Part shown: piece by piece, positions 1 through 7,950 of the stretch
Numbering within the stretch: the first letter of the stretch is position 1
How the letters are laid out: each line of letters begins with the position of its first letter
DNA from: Streptomyces sp. NBC_00554
GTDB lineage: Bacteria; Actinomycetota; Actinomycetes; Streptomycetales; Streptomycetaceae
DNA length: 64,000 bases
Assembly: GCF_041431135.1 (NCBI RefSeq)
Contig: NZ_CP107799.1
Span: 6,324,001 to 6,388,000, forward strand
Reading direction: 5' to 3'
The notes under the pieces: model-generated
The model's database searches: none
Told to the model about the DNA's origin: nothing
What the model saw: only the letters and a program-made list of their open reading frames with translations
Made by a program: the position numbers and the translations under genes

Positions 1-1
1 T

Positions 2-367
2 CTTGTCACGGCGTTCGCCCATCAGTCGGTCTCGGCGGCGATCGTGCGCCTTGACCCGGCGTACGAACAGGCCGCCGCCTCCCTCGGCGCCCGGCCCTCG
101 TACGTGCTGTGGCGGGTGCGGCTGCCGCTGCTGCTGCCCTCGCTGACAGCAGCGGCGGGGCTCTGCTTCGCCCTGTCCATGGGCGAGTTGAGCGCCACGA
201 TGATGCTCTACCCGCCGGACTGGACCCCGCTGCCGGTCCAGATCTACGCGGCCACCGACCGCGGCGCCCTCTTCACCGGCTCCGCCCTCGCGGTCGTCCT
301 CATGACCGCCACGCTGCTCGTCCTCTTCGCCGTCTCCCGGATCCGCACCAAAGCGACCTATCGCTGA
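2..367 (+). CDS. ABC transporter inner-membrane permease, C-terminal part
   Basis: This is the last ~121 codons of a permease that begins before the window. The frame is open from base 2. It contains the EAA-type cytoplasmic loop that contacts the ATPase (YEQAAASLGARPSYVLWRV), followed by two hydrophobic segments. The EAA loop and the ending resemble permeases of the iron(III)/thiamine/2-aminoethylphosphonate type. The next gene starts 46 bp downstream on the same strand and encodes a matching binding protein, so the two are probably co-transcribed. The substrate is not readable from this fragment. Confidence 0.85.
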   Translation, partial: LVTAFAHQSVSAAIVRLDPAYEQAAASLGARPSYVLWRVRLPLLLPSLTAAAGLCFALSMGELSATMMLYPPDWTPLPVQIYAATDRGALFTGSALAVVLMTATLLVLFAVSRIRTKATYR

Positions 368-413
368 CGCTCACCCATCAACTCACGACAATCTGTAGGG
401 AGTTCACCTCGCC

Positions 414-1496
414 ATGCTCAAAAACACGCACCTCAAGCCGGTCACCGCCGTTCTCGGCGCTCTCACCCTCGCCGCCACCCTCACCGCCTGCGGCGGCGAC
501 TCCGCCGCCTCCGACGAGAAGGTCGTCACCGTGTACAGCGCGGACGGCCTCAAGGGCGAGAACGGCGACGGCTGGTACGACCAGGTCTTCAAGGACTTCG
601 AGAAGGAGACCGGGATCAAGGTCGAGTACGTCGAGGGCGGTTCGGGAGAGATGGTCCAGCGCGCCGTCCGGGAGAAGACGAACCCGCAGGCCGACGTGCT
701 CGTGACGCTGCCCCCGTTCATCCAGCAGGCCGACGGCAAGGGGCTGCTCCAGACGTACGCGCCCAAGGGCTCCGACCAGGTCGACGGCGCCGACAAGGCC
801 GCCGACGCCACCTGGACCTCCGTCGTCAACAACTACTTCGGCTTCGTCTACAACAAGAAGGAGCTGAGCCAGGCACCCACGACCTGGGACGAACTGCTCG
901 ACGCCGAGTACAAGAACAAGCTCCAGTACTCGACGCCCGGCGTCGCCGGCGACGGAACCGCCGTACTCATCAAGGCGATCCACGACTTCGGCGGCAAGGA
1001 CGCGGCGCTGGAGTACCTGAAGAAGCTCCAGACGAACAACGTCGGGCCCTCCGCCTCCACGGGCAAGCTCGCACCCAAGGTCGACAAGGGCGAACTGCTC
1101 GTCGCGAACGGCGACGTCCAGATGAACTACGCGCAGTCCAAGTCCATGCCGAACCTGGCCATCTGGTTCCCGCGGGCCACCGGCACGGCAGCCTCGGACG
1201 CGGGAGAGCCGACCACCTTCGCGCTGCCGTACGCCGCCGGACTCGTCACCGGCGCCCCGCACACCGAGAACGGCAAGAAGCTCCTCGACTACATGCTGAC
1301 CGCGAAGGCGCAGCAGCAGGTCAGCGAGATCGGCGGCGGCTTCTCCGCGCGCAAGGACATCAAGGCCACCGACGCGAACGCCATCGCCCTCACCAAGCTG
1401 ATGGACGGCGTGGAGATCTTCGAACCGGACTGGACCGACATCGACAAGAACCTCACGTCGTACGTCGAGGACTGGAAGACCGCGACCGGCAGCTGA
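414..1496 (+). CDS. ABC transporter substrate-binding lipoprotein, 2-aminoethylphosphonate/iron(III) type
   Basis: A 360-residue extracellular solute-binding protein. The N-terminus has a basic start, a hydrophobic stretch and a lipobox (LTAC), so it should be a lipid-anchored receptor for the importer whose permease precedes it. The mature part has the type-II periplasmic binding fold pattern of the family containing iron(III), thiamine and 2-aminoethylphosphonate receptors (VVTVYSADG near the start, then VLVTLPPFIQQAD and YFGFVYNKKEL). A purine-rich ribosome site (agggag) precedes the ATG. A HAD phosphatase follows. A phosphorylated or phosphonate ligand is an inference from family and neighbour, not shown by the sequence. 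Confidence 0.85.
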   Translation: MLKNTHLKPVTAVLGALTLAATLTACGGDSAASDEKVVTVYSADGLKGENGDGWYDQVFKDFEKETGIKVEYVEGGSGEMVQRAVREKTNPQADVLVTLPPFIQQADGKGLLQTYAPKGSDQVDGADKAADATWTSVVNNYFGFVYNKKELSQAPTTWDELLDAEYKNKLQYSTPGVAGDGTAVLIKAIHDFGGKDAALEYLKKLQTNNVGPSASTGKLAPKVDKGELLVANGDVQMNYAQSKSMPNLAIWFPRATGTAASDAGEPTTFALPYAAGLVTGAPHTENGKKLLDYMLTAKAQQQVSEIGGGFSARKDIKATDANAIALTKLMDGVEIFEPDWTDIDKNLTSYVEDWKTATGS

Positions 1497-1528
1497 TCGC
1501 GGACGATCGCTACCCTGGGGCTACGCAG

Positions 1529-1594
1529 CACCGCGCACGTCAAGCCACCGCGCACGTCAAGCACCGCGCAAGCGCACAAGCACGCGCACGTCAG
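1529..1594 (+). repeat. Short tandem repeat between binding protein and HAD gene
   Basis: Two near-perfect copies of a 16-17 bp unit (caccgcgcacgtcaag) are followed by two partial copies (caccgcgcaagcg and cacgcgcacgtcag), ending at the ribosome site of the HAD gene. The array fills nearly all of the 109-bp spacer. It looks like replication slippage; no regulatory role can be assigned. Confidence 0.75.
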
Positions 1595-1605
1595 GAGACC
1601 CGCAC

Positions 1606-2385
1606 ATGTCAGAGCGCAAGCCCATCGAATCGTGGCTCACCGACATGGACGGTGTCCTCATCCACGAAGGTGTGCCGATCCCCGGCGCCGACGCCTTCAT
1701 CAAGAAGCTGCGGGAGTCCGGGAAGCCCTTCCTGGTGCTCACCAACAACTCGATCTACACCGCCCGTGACCTGCACGCCAGGCTCCAGCGCATGGGCCTG
1801 GACGTGCCGGTCGAGAACATCTGGACCTCCGCCCTGGCCGCGGCCAGGTTCCTGGAGGACCAGCGGCCGGGCGGCACGGCGTACGTCATCGGCGAGGCGG
1901 GCCTGACCACGGCGCTGCACGACATCGGGTACGTGCTGACGGACCACGAACCCGATTACGTGGTCCTCGGCGAGACCCGTACGTACTCCTTCGAGGCCAT
2001 GACCAAGGCGGTCCGGCTGATCAAGGGCGGTGCCCGTTTCATCGCCACCAACCCCGACGAGACCGGCCCGTCCGCGGAGGGCCCGCTGCCCGCCACCGGC
2101 GCGGTCGCCGCGCTGATCACCAAGGCGACCGGCAAGCAGCCGTACTTCGCGGGCAAGCCGAACCCGCTGATGATGCGGACCGGCCTGAACGCGATCGGGG
2201 CGCACTCCGAGACCAGCGCGATGATCGGCGACCGGATGGACACGGACGTCCTGGCCGGCCTCGAGGCGGGGATGGAGACGTTCCTGGTGCTCACGGGGCT
2301 GACCACACCCGCCGAGATCGAGCAGTACCCGTACCGCCCCTCGAAGATCGTGAACTCGATCGCGGATCTGGTCGACCGGATCTGA
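1606..2385 (+). CDS. HAD-IIA family hydrolase (NagD-like phosphatase)
   Basis: A 259-residue haloacid dehalogenase superfamily phosphatase with the class IIA (C2 cap) layout. The nucleophile motif is LTDMDGVLIHEG (Asp13 and Asp15), motif II is VLTNNS, the lysine lies in AGKPNPLMM, and the metal-binding motif IV is MIGDRMDTDVLAG. Length fits NagD/AraL-type sugar-phosphate or nucleotide phosphatases. A good ribosome site (caggag) precedes the ATG. It follows a transporter receptor on the same strand, so it may dephosphorylate the imported compound or a product of it; that role is inferred. It is not the phosphonoacetaldehyde hydrolase subclass, which has a different cap. Confidence 0.88.
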   Translation: MSERKPIESWLTDMDGVLIHEGVPIPGADAFIKKLRESGKPFLVLTNNSIYTARDLHARLQRMGLDVPVENIWTSALAAARFLEDQRPGGTAYVIGEAGLTTALHDIGYVLTDHEPDYVVLGETRTYSFEAMTKAVRLIKGGARFIATNPDETGPSAEGPLPATGAVAALITKATGKQPYFAGKPNPLMMRTGLNAIGAHSETSAMIGDRMDTDVLAGLEAGMETFLVLTGLTTPAEIEQYPYRPSKIVNSIADLVDRI

Positions 2386-2508
2386 ACCACTACCCCGGCG
2401 TGACCTGGGCGATCTAAACCATTCAGGACCCGTACGGAGCAGTCGTGACCCTCTGGAGATGCGCCCCGGCGCCCCGAGGAGGAGTCTCCAGGTATCTGGA
2501 GGTTCACG

Positions 2509-3051
2509 ATGCGCTCACTGCGAATCACTCTCTGTGCCGGGGCGGTGGTGGCGGCCGCGCTCGCTCCCGCCGCCTACGCGGCCGACGCGGGCGTCTGGGT
2601 GACCCCGGCTTCCCCGGCCCCCGGCAGCGACATCCAGCTGCGGGCGACGGGGTGCGCGGGGCAGACCGGCACCGCGAAATCGGCCGCGTTCGTCGCGGAC
2701 GCGCAGCTCACGGGCAAGGACGGCGCACTCGTCGGCGACAGCCGTGTGCCCACCTCGCTCAAGTCCGGCACCTACGACATCAAGGTCAGCTGCGACGGCT
2801 ACGACGACAAGGTCAAGGGCACGGTCACCGTCGCGGCAGGCGGCGGCCCCAGCCCCTCCGCCCCCGCCTCGCCGGTCGCGCCCGTGCACGCGGGCGGCGG
2901 CGGTACCGCGCACCTCGCCCTGGTGGACGCCCGTGAGACGGGCCCCGGCACCCGGCAGGCGGTGATCGGCCTGGTCCTCGCGAGTGTCGCGGCCGTGGCC
3001 GTGGCGGTCCGCAGCGCCCGCCGGAGCCGTCACGGCGAGGCCCGCGACTGA
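2509..3051 (+). CDS. Secreted protein with C-terminal membrane segment, possible sortase substrate
   Basis: A 180-residue protein with a clear signal peptide (MRSLRITLCAGAVVAAALAP, cleavage likely after AYA). It has a small beta-rich domain with two cysteines (positions ~49 and ~92), a Pro/Ser/Gly linker, and a C-terminal hydrophobic helix followed by a basic tail (RSARRSRHGEARD). Just before the helix is ARETGPG, which loosely resembles the LAxTG signals of Streptomyces cell-wall proteins. The next gene, starting 1 bp after the stop, is a sortase, so the pair may be enzyme and substrate. The ribosome site is ggagg. The domain itself is not recognised. Confidence 0.85.
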   Translation: MRSLRITLCAGAVVAAALAPAAYAADAGVWVTPASPAPGSDIQLRATGCAGQTGTAKSAAFVADAQLTGKDGALVGDSRVPTSLKSGTYDIKVSCDGYDDKVKGTVTVAAGGGPSPSAPASPVAPVHAGGGGTAHLALVDARETGPGTRQAVIGLVLASVAAVAVAVRSARRSRHGEARD

Positions 3052-3052
3052 C

Positions 3053-3718
3053 ATGTCCGACAAGGAGCGCTCCTCCGCTGCCGGGCGCCTGCTCACGGGT
3101 GTCGCCTGGGCGGTACTGCTGCTCGGGCTCTGGCTGTGGGGCCGCGAGGTGACGGACGTACGGCAGGGGATATCGGCGCCGACCACCGGGGACATGGCGG
3201 CGGTCGGCAGACCGCCCGAGGTGCAACTGCCGCCTGCGAAGCGGCCGTTGGGGGACGCGAAACCGCAGCGCCTCGACATCCCCTCGATGGGGGTGCAGGC
3301 GCCCGTCGTGGCCCGCGGACTCGATCCGCAGGGCGCGATCGATCCGCCGCCCTTCGACCAGCCGGGTGTGGTCGGCTGGTACGGCGCCGGGGCGAAACCG
3401 GGGGCGGCCGGGACCGCGCTCCTTGTGGGGCACGTCGACACCGAGACCCGGCCCGCGGTCTTCTACAAGCTCAGCGCGGTACGGCCGGGCGAGACCGTCC
3501 GGGTGATCCGCGACGACGGGACGGTCGCCGAGTTCACCGTGGACGACGTACGGGTCCTCTCCCGCGACCAGTTCGACGCCCAACAGGCCTACGGGACACG
3601 GCAGTCGGGCCGCGCGGAGCTGAGGCTCATCACCTGCGGCGGCACCTTCGACGCGACGAGCCGCACCTATACGGCGAACGTGATCGTGTCGGCGTACCTC
3701 ACCGGAAGCGGACTCTGA
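3053..3718 (+). CDS. Class F sortase
   Basis: A cysteine transpeptidase of 221 residues that would attach secreted proteins to the cell wall. It has an N-terminal membrane anchor (~residues 11-31), a disordered linker, then the sortase barrel. The catalytic histidine lies in LLVGHVDTE and the catalytic cysteine in LITCGGTFD, the class F (actinobacterial) form. The ATG one base after the upstream stop is preferred. An in-frame start at 2984 would overlap the preceding gene and put 23 residues before the anchor. Tight coupling with the upstream membrane-anchored protein suggests they act together. Confidence 0.9.
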   Translation: MSDKERSSAAGRLLTGVAWAVLLLGLWLWGREVTDVRQGISAPTTGDMAAVGRPPEVQLPPAKRPLGDAKPQRLDIPSMGVQAPVVARGLDPQGAIDPPPFDQPGVVGWYGAGAKPGAAGTALLVGHVDTETRPAVFYKLSAVRPGETVRVIRDDGTVAEFTVDDVRVLSRDQFDAQQAYGTRQSGRAELRLITCGGTFDATSRTYTANVIVSAYLTGSGL

Positions 3719-4009
3719 GCCCACCGGGGTCACACGGGCGGCGAATTACCTGGCCCGGTCGACGACCGCTCCCCCGGAGCCGCCGACCGGGCTGGTCCTC
3801 GACCGCGCGCGCACGGGCTGCGGGAGTAACCCGGCGTCCGGCACGGGAGGTACTGGGACCAATCCGCGAATATCGCGGTCCGGCCAACTGGCCAGGGGCT
3901 GGGGCCGTTTGAGGCAACTGTAGAGGGGATCAGCGTTCCGGCCTAGAGGCTGTTTGACGCCAAGTCGACAGCCGGTGTCGCTGCGTAATCCGCGCAGGTG
4001 GACCGCGCC
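3719..4009. other. Intergenic region between convergent genes
   Basis: This 291-bp stretch lies between the stops of the sortase gene and the GAF-ANTAR gene, which converge. It is slightly less GC-rich near 3900-3960. No gene with convincing codon bias and no strong hairpin was found. Confidence 0.5.
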
Positions 4010-4777
4010 TTATCGGGCCGTTTCCGGGCCCCCGCCCAGCTCGTCGCGGTCCACCGACCCCTCGATCACTCCCGTCGCGACCTCGTCGAGCGGCAGCCGG
4101 TGCCGGCGCGCGTACTGGCGCAGCGTGAGGAACGCCTGATCGACCCCGGTGCTCCAGCGCTCGGCGAGCATGCCCTTCGCCTGCTCGATGCGTACGCGGC
4201 TGGACAGGGCGCCCTGCAACTGCCCCGCCAGGGTGCGGTACTGGTCGTACACCCGGTGGTTCTGCAGCCCGACGGCCGCCGCGTCGGCGAGGACCTGGGC
4301 CAGCCGCACACTCCAGTCGTCCTCGGGCGGGTCGGTGTGCTCGGGCAGGGTGGGCACGAAGACGTTGAGCGCGCCGAGCAGGGTCTCCCGGCGGCGCAGC
4401 GGGACCGCGAAGGTCGAGGCGATGTCGTGGCGCAGTGCCCGCTCCGTGAAGTCGGGCCAGCGGGAGGCGGCATGGGCGACGCTGATCGCGACTGGCGGGA
4501 CCGGCCGTCCCGTGCCGTAGCTGTCCAGGCAGGGTCCGCCCTGATGCTGGACGGCCATCAGGTCGAGCGCGATCTCCTGCCGGCGGCTGCTCACCGCGAG
4601 GGACACCGCCTGGCCGCCGTCGATCAGCATGACACCGGCGGCCCGCGCACCCAGGATCTCCACGACGTGATCGGACAGGCGCTGCAGATAGTGCTCGGCG
4701 TCGAAACTGTCGGACAGCGTGTCCGAGGCCTCAAGAAGGGCCGATGCCAGCAGCGTTTCCCGGGTACTCAGGTGCAT
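4010..4777 (-). CDS. GAF and ANTAR domain-containing RNA-binding regulator
   Basis: A 255-residue protein with an N-terminal GAF sensory domain (about residues 20-165) and a C-terminal ANTAR domain (about 180-240). ANTAR proteins bind paired hexanucleotide hairpins in nascent RNA and cause transcription antitermination. The ANTAR signature is visible as RVRIEQAKGMLAERW followed by AFLTLRQYARRHRLPLDEVA. There is no receiver domain, so activation should come through ligand or partner binding to the GAF part. It is transcribed away from cslZ; their 165-bp intergenic region presumably carries both promoters. Its RNA targets are unknown. Confidence 0.9.
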   Translation of the reverse strand: MHLSTRETLLASALLEASDTLSDSFDAEHYLQRLSDHVVEILGARAAGVMLIDGGQAVSLAVSSRRQEIALDLMAVQHQGGPCLDSYGTGRPVPPVAISVAHAASRWPDFTERALRHDIASTFAVPLRRRETLLGALNVFVPTLPEHTDPPEDDWSVRLAQVLADAAAVGLQNHRVYDQYRTLAGQLQGALSSRVRIEQAKGMLAERWSTGVDQAFLTLRQYARRHRLPLDEVATGVIEGSVDRDELGGGPETAR

Positions 4778-4942
4778 GTCCCTACCCCGATTCCGTTGTC
4801 CCGCGCCTTCCCGCTCAGCCCGTGCCTACCCGGAGGCCCGGAGCTGTAACAGCTCTCCACCAAGGGGTGGGCGATCTCGTGGGCGGCGCGAGACCTATGT
4901 CAGGATTGACCCTTCGGACGAGTACACCCAAGGGGGAGTTGG

Positions 4943-5947
4943 ATGTACGGCAGTAGGCAGGCGGTGGCAGTGGCGGGGGCGGCACTGCTGCTCGCGGGGT
5001 GTTTCTCCTCGGGGGGCGACGGCGAGAAGGACAACAACTCCGGTGCCAAGGTCACACAACAGCCCAAGAACTCGGACCCGTTCTGGGTCAACCCGGACGG
5101 GAACGCGGCCGCGCAGGTCGCCGCGTACGTGAAGGCAGGCAAGGACGACGACGCCGAGCAGATCCGCAAGATCGCCCAGCAGCCGACCGGTGAGTGGATC
5201 GGTCCGGAGAACCCGGAGCAGGAGGCGCGCGGCTTCACCGAGGCCGCCGAGAAGGCCGACCGGGACGCGATCCTGGTCCTCTACAACATCCCGCACCGCG
5301 ACTGCGGCCAGTTCTCGCAGGGCGGCGCCGCCGACGGCAACGCCTACCGGACCTGGATCGACGGGGTCGCCAAGGGCATCGAGGACCGGCCCGCCACGGT
5401 GATCCTGGAGCCGGACGCCGTCCTGCACCTGGTCAACCAGTGCACCCCGGAGGAGTTCCACGAGGAGCGCTACGACCTCCTCAAGGGCGCCATCAGCACG
5501 CTCAAGGCCCTGAAGAACACGAAGGTGTACGTGGACGCGGGCAACGCGGGCTGGGGCCACCCCGACCAGATCTTCGAGCCGCTCCAGTGGGCGGGCATCG
5601 AGACGGCCGACGGCTTCGCGGTCAACGTCTCGAACTTCTACACGACCGCGGACTCCGTCGCGTACGGCAAGCAGCTCTCGGCGAAGGTCGGCGGCAAGCC
5701 CTTCGTCATCGACACCAGCCGCAACGGCAACGGGCCGTACACGCAGGGCGAGGCCGACGAGAACTGGTGCAACCCGCCGGGCCGCGCGCTGGGCGAGACT
5801 CCGACGACCAAGACCGTGGATCCGCTCGTCGACGCGTATCTGTGGGTCAAGCGGCCGGGGGAGTCGGACGGCGAGTGCAAGGGCGGGCCCAAGGCCGGTG
5901 AGTGGTGGGCGGATTACGCCCTGAAGCTGGCCGAGGCTTCCAAGTAG
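4943..5947 (+). CDS. cslZ: Glycoside hydrolase family 6 endoglucanase-like lipoprotein CslZ
   Basis: A 334-residue exported GH6 enzyme, expected to cleave beta-1,4-glucan by inversion. The N-terminus is a lipoprotein signal with lipobox LLAGC, so it is probably tethered outside the membrane. GH6 motifs seen: VILEPDAVLHLV (acid aspartate), YVDAGNAGWG, FVIDTSRNGNG and WCNPPGRALG. The ribosome site gggag precedes the ATG. It converges on glxA-cslA and matches cslZ, the third gene of the known csl locus of Streptomyces, where it is thought to trim or release the glucan made by CslA. There is no cellulose-binding module, which suits a biosynthetic rather than a degradative role. Confidence 0.88.
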   Translation: MYGSRQAVAVAGAALLLAGCFSSGGDGEKDNNSGAKVTQQPKNSDPFWVNPDGNAAAQVAAYVKAGKDDDAEQIRKIAQQPTGEWIGPENPEQEARGFTEAAEKADRDAILVLYNIPHRDCGQFSQGGAADGNAYRTWIDGVAKGIEDRPATVILEPDAVLHLVNQCTPEEFHEERYDLLKGAISTLKALKNTKVYVDAGNAGWGHPDQIFEPLQWAGIETADGFAVNVSNFYTTADSVAYGKQLSAKVGGKPFVIDTSRNGNGPYTQGEADENWCNPPGRALGETPTTKTVDPLVDAYLWVKRPGESDGECKGGPKAGEWWADYALKLAEASK

Positions 5948-5951
5948 TTCG

Positions 5952-6000
5952 TACGTGACTGGGGGCGCCCTTCGAGGAGAAGGGCGCCCCCAGTCACGTA
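5952..6000. terminator. Bidirectional terminator between cslZ and glxA
   Basis: A near-ideal hairpin with a 22-bp perfect stem (arm begins tacgtgactgggggcgccct) and a 5-nt loop (gagga). It lies 5 bp after the cslZ stop and 12 bp before the glxA stop and should stop transcription from both sides. Confidence 0.93.
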
Positions 6001-6012
6001 ACTCTCAGGAGA

Positions 6013-7950
6013 TCAGGGCACCTTGACCCACTGAGCCTTGCTGGGCGTCCCCTGATCATCCGTCACGAACAGCATGTACCAGCCGGATTCGACCAGGTTC
6101 CGGTTCTTCGGCACCGTCACCGTGATGCCGTCCTTCGTCTTCTTCAGGTCCAGCGCGATGGACCGCTGGTCGGTGTCGGTGACATGGGTGGACGCGCTCG
6201 GCCGGATCAGCCGGGCAGTCTTGATGGACGAGGCGTGCTGCGTCTTGAAGGTTCCCGAGGCGCCGCGGGCGATCGTCTCCGGGCCGTCGGAGAGCGTGGG
6301 CTGCGAGCCGTGGAACAGGTACGGCGGCGTGTAGATCTCGATGCGCTGCTCGAACACGCCGGGCTTGGTGTTGGCCTCGTCGGAGTAGAGCGAGTCCGAG
6401 CCGAAGAACATCACGCGGCCGTCGGGCAGCAGCAGCGAGCCCGAGTGGTAGTTGCGGCCCACCAGCGGGTCGGCGACCCGGTTCAGCTCGCCCGACTTCG
6501 CGTCGTAGATCCGCGCCTGGAGGATGTTGGAGTCGCCGCGCCCGCGGTAGTCCTCCGAGCCGCCCGAGATCAGCACGCTGTCGTCGGGGAGGATCGAGGA
6601 CTGTGGGTAGCGGGTGCCCTTCTCCAGTGACGGCCCGTTCACGAACTTCGGGTCGTCCGCGAGCAGGTCGATGATCCGGGTCTTCTCGCTGGACTTGTTG
6701 GACTCGCCGACCCCGCCACCGCCGATGACCATGTACTTCTCGTCCTGCGCGGGCGGCAGCAGCACCGTCCCGGAGGTCTCCAGGAGGTTCGGGTCGCTCA
6801 TACCGGGCAGCTTGGTGAACTTGTTGGTGTCCACGTCCCAGATACCGGGGTCGCGGCCCACGTCATCGGGGCCGTAACCCGCGTTCGAGCCGGAGTAGAA
6901 GAGCTCGCCGGACTGCATCAGGGAGATCGCCGGGTAGGTCGGGAACTGCCGGATGCCCTCGGTGTACGTCCACTTCTTGGTCTTCGGGTCGAAGACCTCG
7001 TTCTTGCCCGGTACCAGCTGGCCGATCTCGTCCAGACCGGAGAGGCTGAGGATCTTGCCGTCCGAGAGGGTGGTCAGCGTCGGGTACCAGCGGGCCTCGT
7101 TCATCGGGTCGACCTTGATGTACTTCTCGGCGACCGGATCGAACTCGTAGGCGTCCTTGATCCCCTGGAAGTCCTTCTTGTCCAGGGCGAGCTTCTCCGC
7201 TATGCCGTACGTGTTGCGGGCGTCGGTGCCGGTGAGGCCCTGGACGCGGTAGTTGTCCTGGGTGCCCGTCTCGTACTCGGTGCCGCTCTTCTGCGCCTCG
7301 ACGTAGATACGGCCGAGGCCGGGGTCGTTGCGCAGGAACTCGCCGGTGTCCGGGTCGAAGACCTTCTTGGCGCGCGGGACGAGCACCGGGTCCTTCGACA
7401 CGAAGGTCTTGCCGTTCTCCTTGCCCGTGAACTTGGTGCCCGCGGGCAGGGTGATCGGCTCGTCCGGGTTCTCGTTGTGCACGACCATCAGGCCGCCGGC
7501 CTTGGTGACGTCACCCTTCATCTTCTCGTAGCGCTTGGTGCCGCCCGCGATCAGCAGATTGCCGTTGGCGAGCTGGGTGTGGCCGGTGCAGAAGAGGTCG
7601 GCCGGTGTCGGGACCTTCTTGATGGTGCCCTCGACCGGGTCCCAGATCCGGGTGTCGAACTTCTTCGCGTCGAAGTTGTCCTGGTCGTTGCCGGAGCCCG
7701 CGATGAGCAGGATCTTGCCGGTGTGCAGCAGGGCCGCGTGGATGGTGTTCTGGCGGAACTCCTCGGGGAAGTCGATGACGTCCCAGTGGCCGTTCTCGGC
7801 CTTGTACTCCGGCTTGTTGATCTTGTACTGGTGGTACTGCTCCGTCCCGAAGCGATACAGCCACGGGCCGTTCATCCCGGCCAGCGCGAGAACCACCGCC
7901 GCGCCTATCGCAAGACGACGGGCACGGCGGCGGCTGGCACCGTCTTTCAT
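6013..7950 (-). CDS. glxA: Copper radical oxidase GlxA (galactose oxidase-like)
   Basis: A 645-residue extracytoplasmic mononuclear copper oxidase with a Tyr-Cys cofactor. It has an N-terminal membrane anchor (~residues 10-30), a seven-bladed Kelch-type body, and a C-terminal domain of DUF1929 type. By alignment in mind with galactose oxidase, the cofactor cysteine is Cys121 (LFCTGHTQL), its tyrosine partner Tyr289 with Trp288 beside it (ARWYPTLTTL), and the copper ligands are Tyr501-His502 (RNYHSGSLL) and His589 (STHVTDTDQ). In Streptomyces GlxA works with CslA to deposit a glycan at hyphal tips and is needed for normal development on solid medium. Its ATG overlaps the cslA stop (ATGA), so the two are translationally coupled. 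Confidence 0.95.
   Translation of the reverse strand: MKDGASRRRARRLAIGAAVVLALAGMNGPWLYRFGTEQYHQYKINKPEYKAENGHWDVIDFPEEFRQNTIHAALLHTGKILLIAGSGNDQDNFDAKKFDTRIWDPVEGTIKKVPTPADLFCTGHTQLANGNLLIAGGTKRYEKMKGDVTKAGGLMVVHNENPDEPITLPAGTKFTGKENGKTFVSKDPVLVPRAKKVFDPDTGEFLRNDPGLGRIYVEAQKSGTEYETGTQDNYRVQGLTGTDARNTYGIAEKLALDKKDFQGIKDAYEFDPVAEKYIKVDPMNEARWYPTLTTLSDGKILSLSGLDEIGQLVPGKNEVFDPKTKKWTYTEGIRQFPTYPAISLMQSGELFYSGSNAGYGPDDVGRDPGIWDVDTNKFTKLPGMSDPNLLETSGTVLLPPAQDEKYMVIGGGGVGESNKSSEKTRIIDLLADDPKFVNGPSLEKGTRYPQSSILPDDSVLISGGSEDYRGRGDSNILQARIYDAKSGELNRVADPLVGRNYHSGSLLLPDGRVMFFGSDSLYSDEANTKPGVFEQRIEIYTPPYLFHGSQPTLSDGPETIARGASGTFKTQHASSIKTARLIRPSASTHVTDTDQRSIALDLKKTKDGITVTVPKNRNLVESGWYMLFVTDDQGTPSKAQWVKVP

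Noticed and set aside
2515..3733. Long minus-strand frames opposite the secreted protein and sortase genes
   Set aside because: They have Arg/Pro/Gly-rich translations typical of antisense frames in GC-rich DNA, and no motif. The plus-strand genes have clear signal peptide and sortase motifs.
4010..4849. Plus-strand frame opposite the GAF-ANTAR gene
   Set aside because: The minus strand shows the GAF and ANTAR pattern; the plus frame is an antisense shadow.
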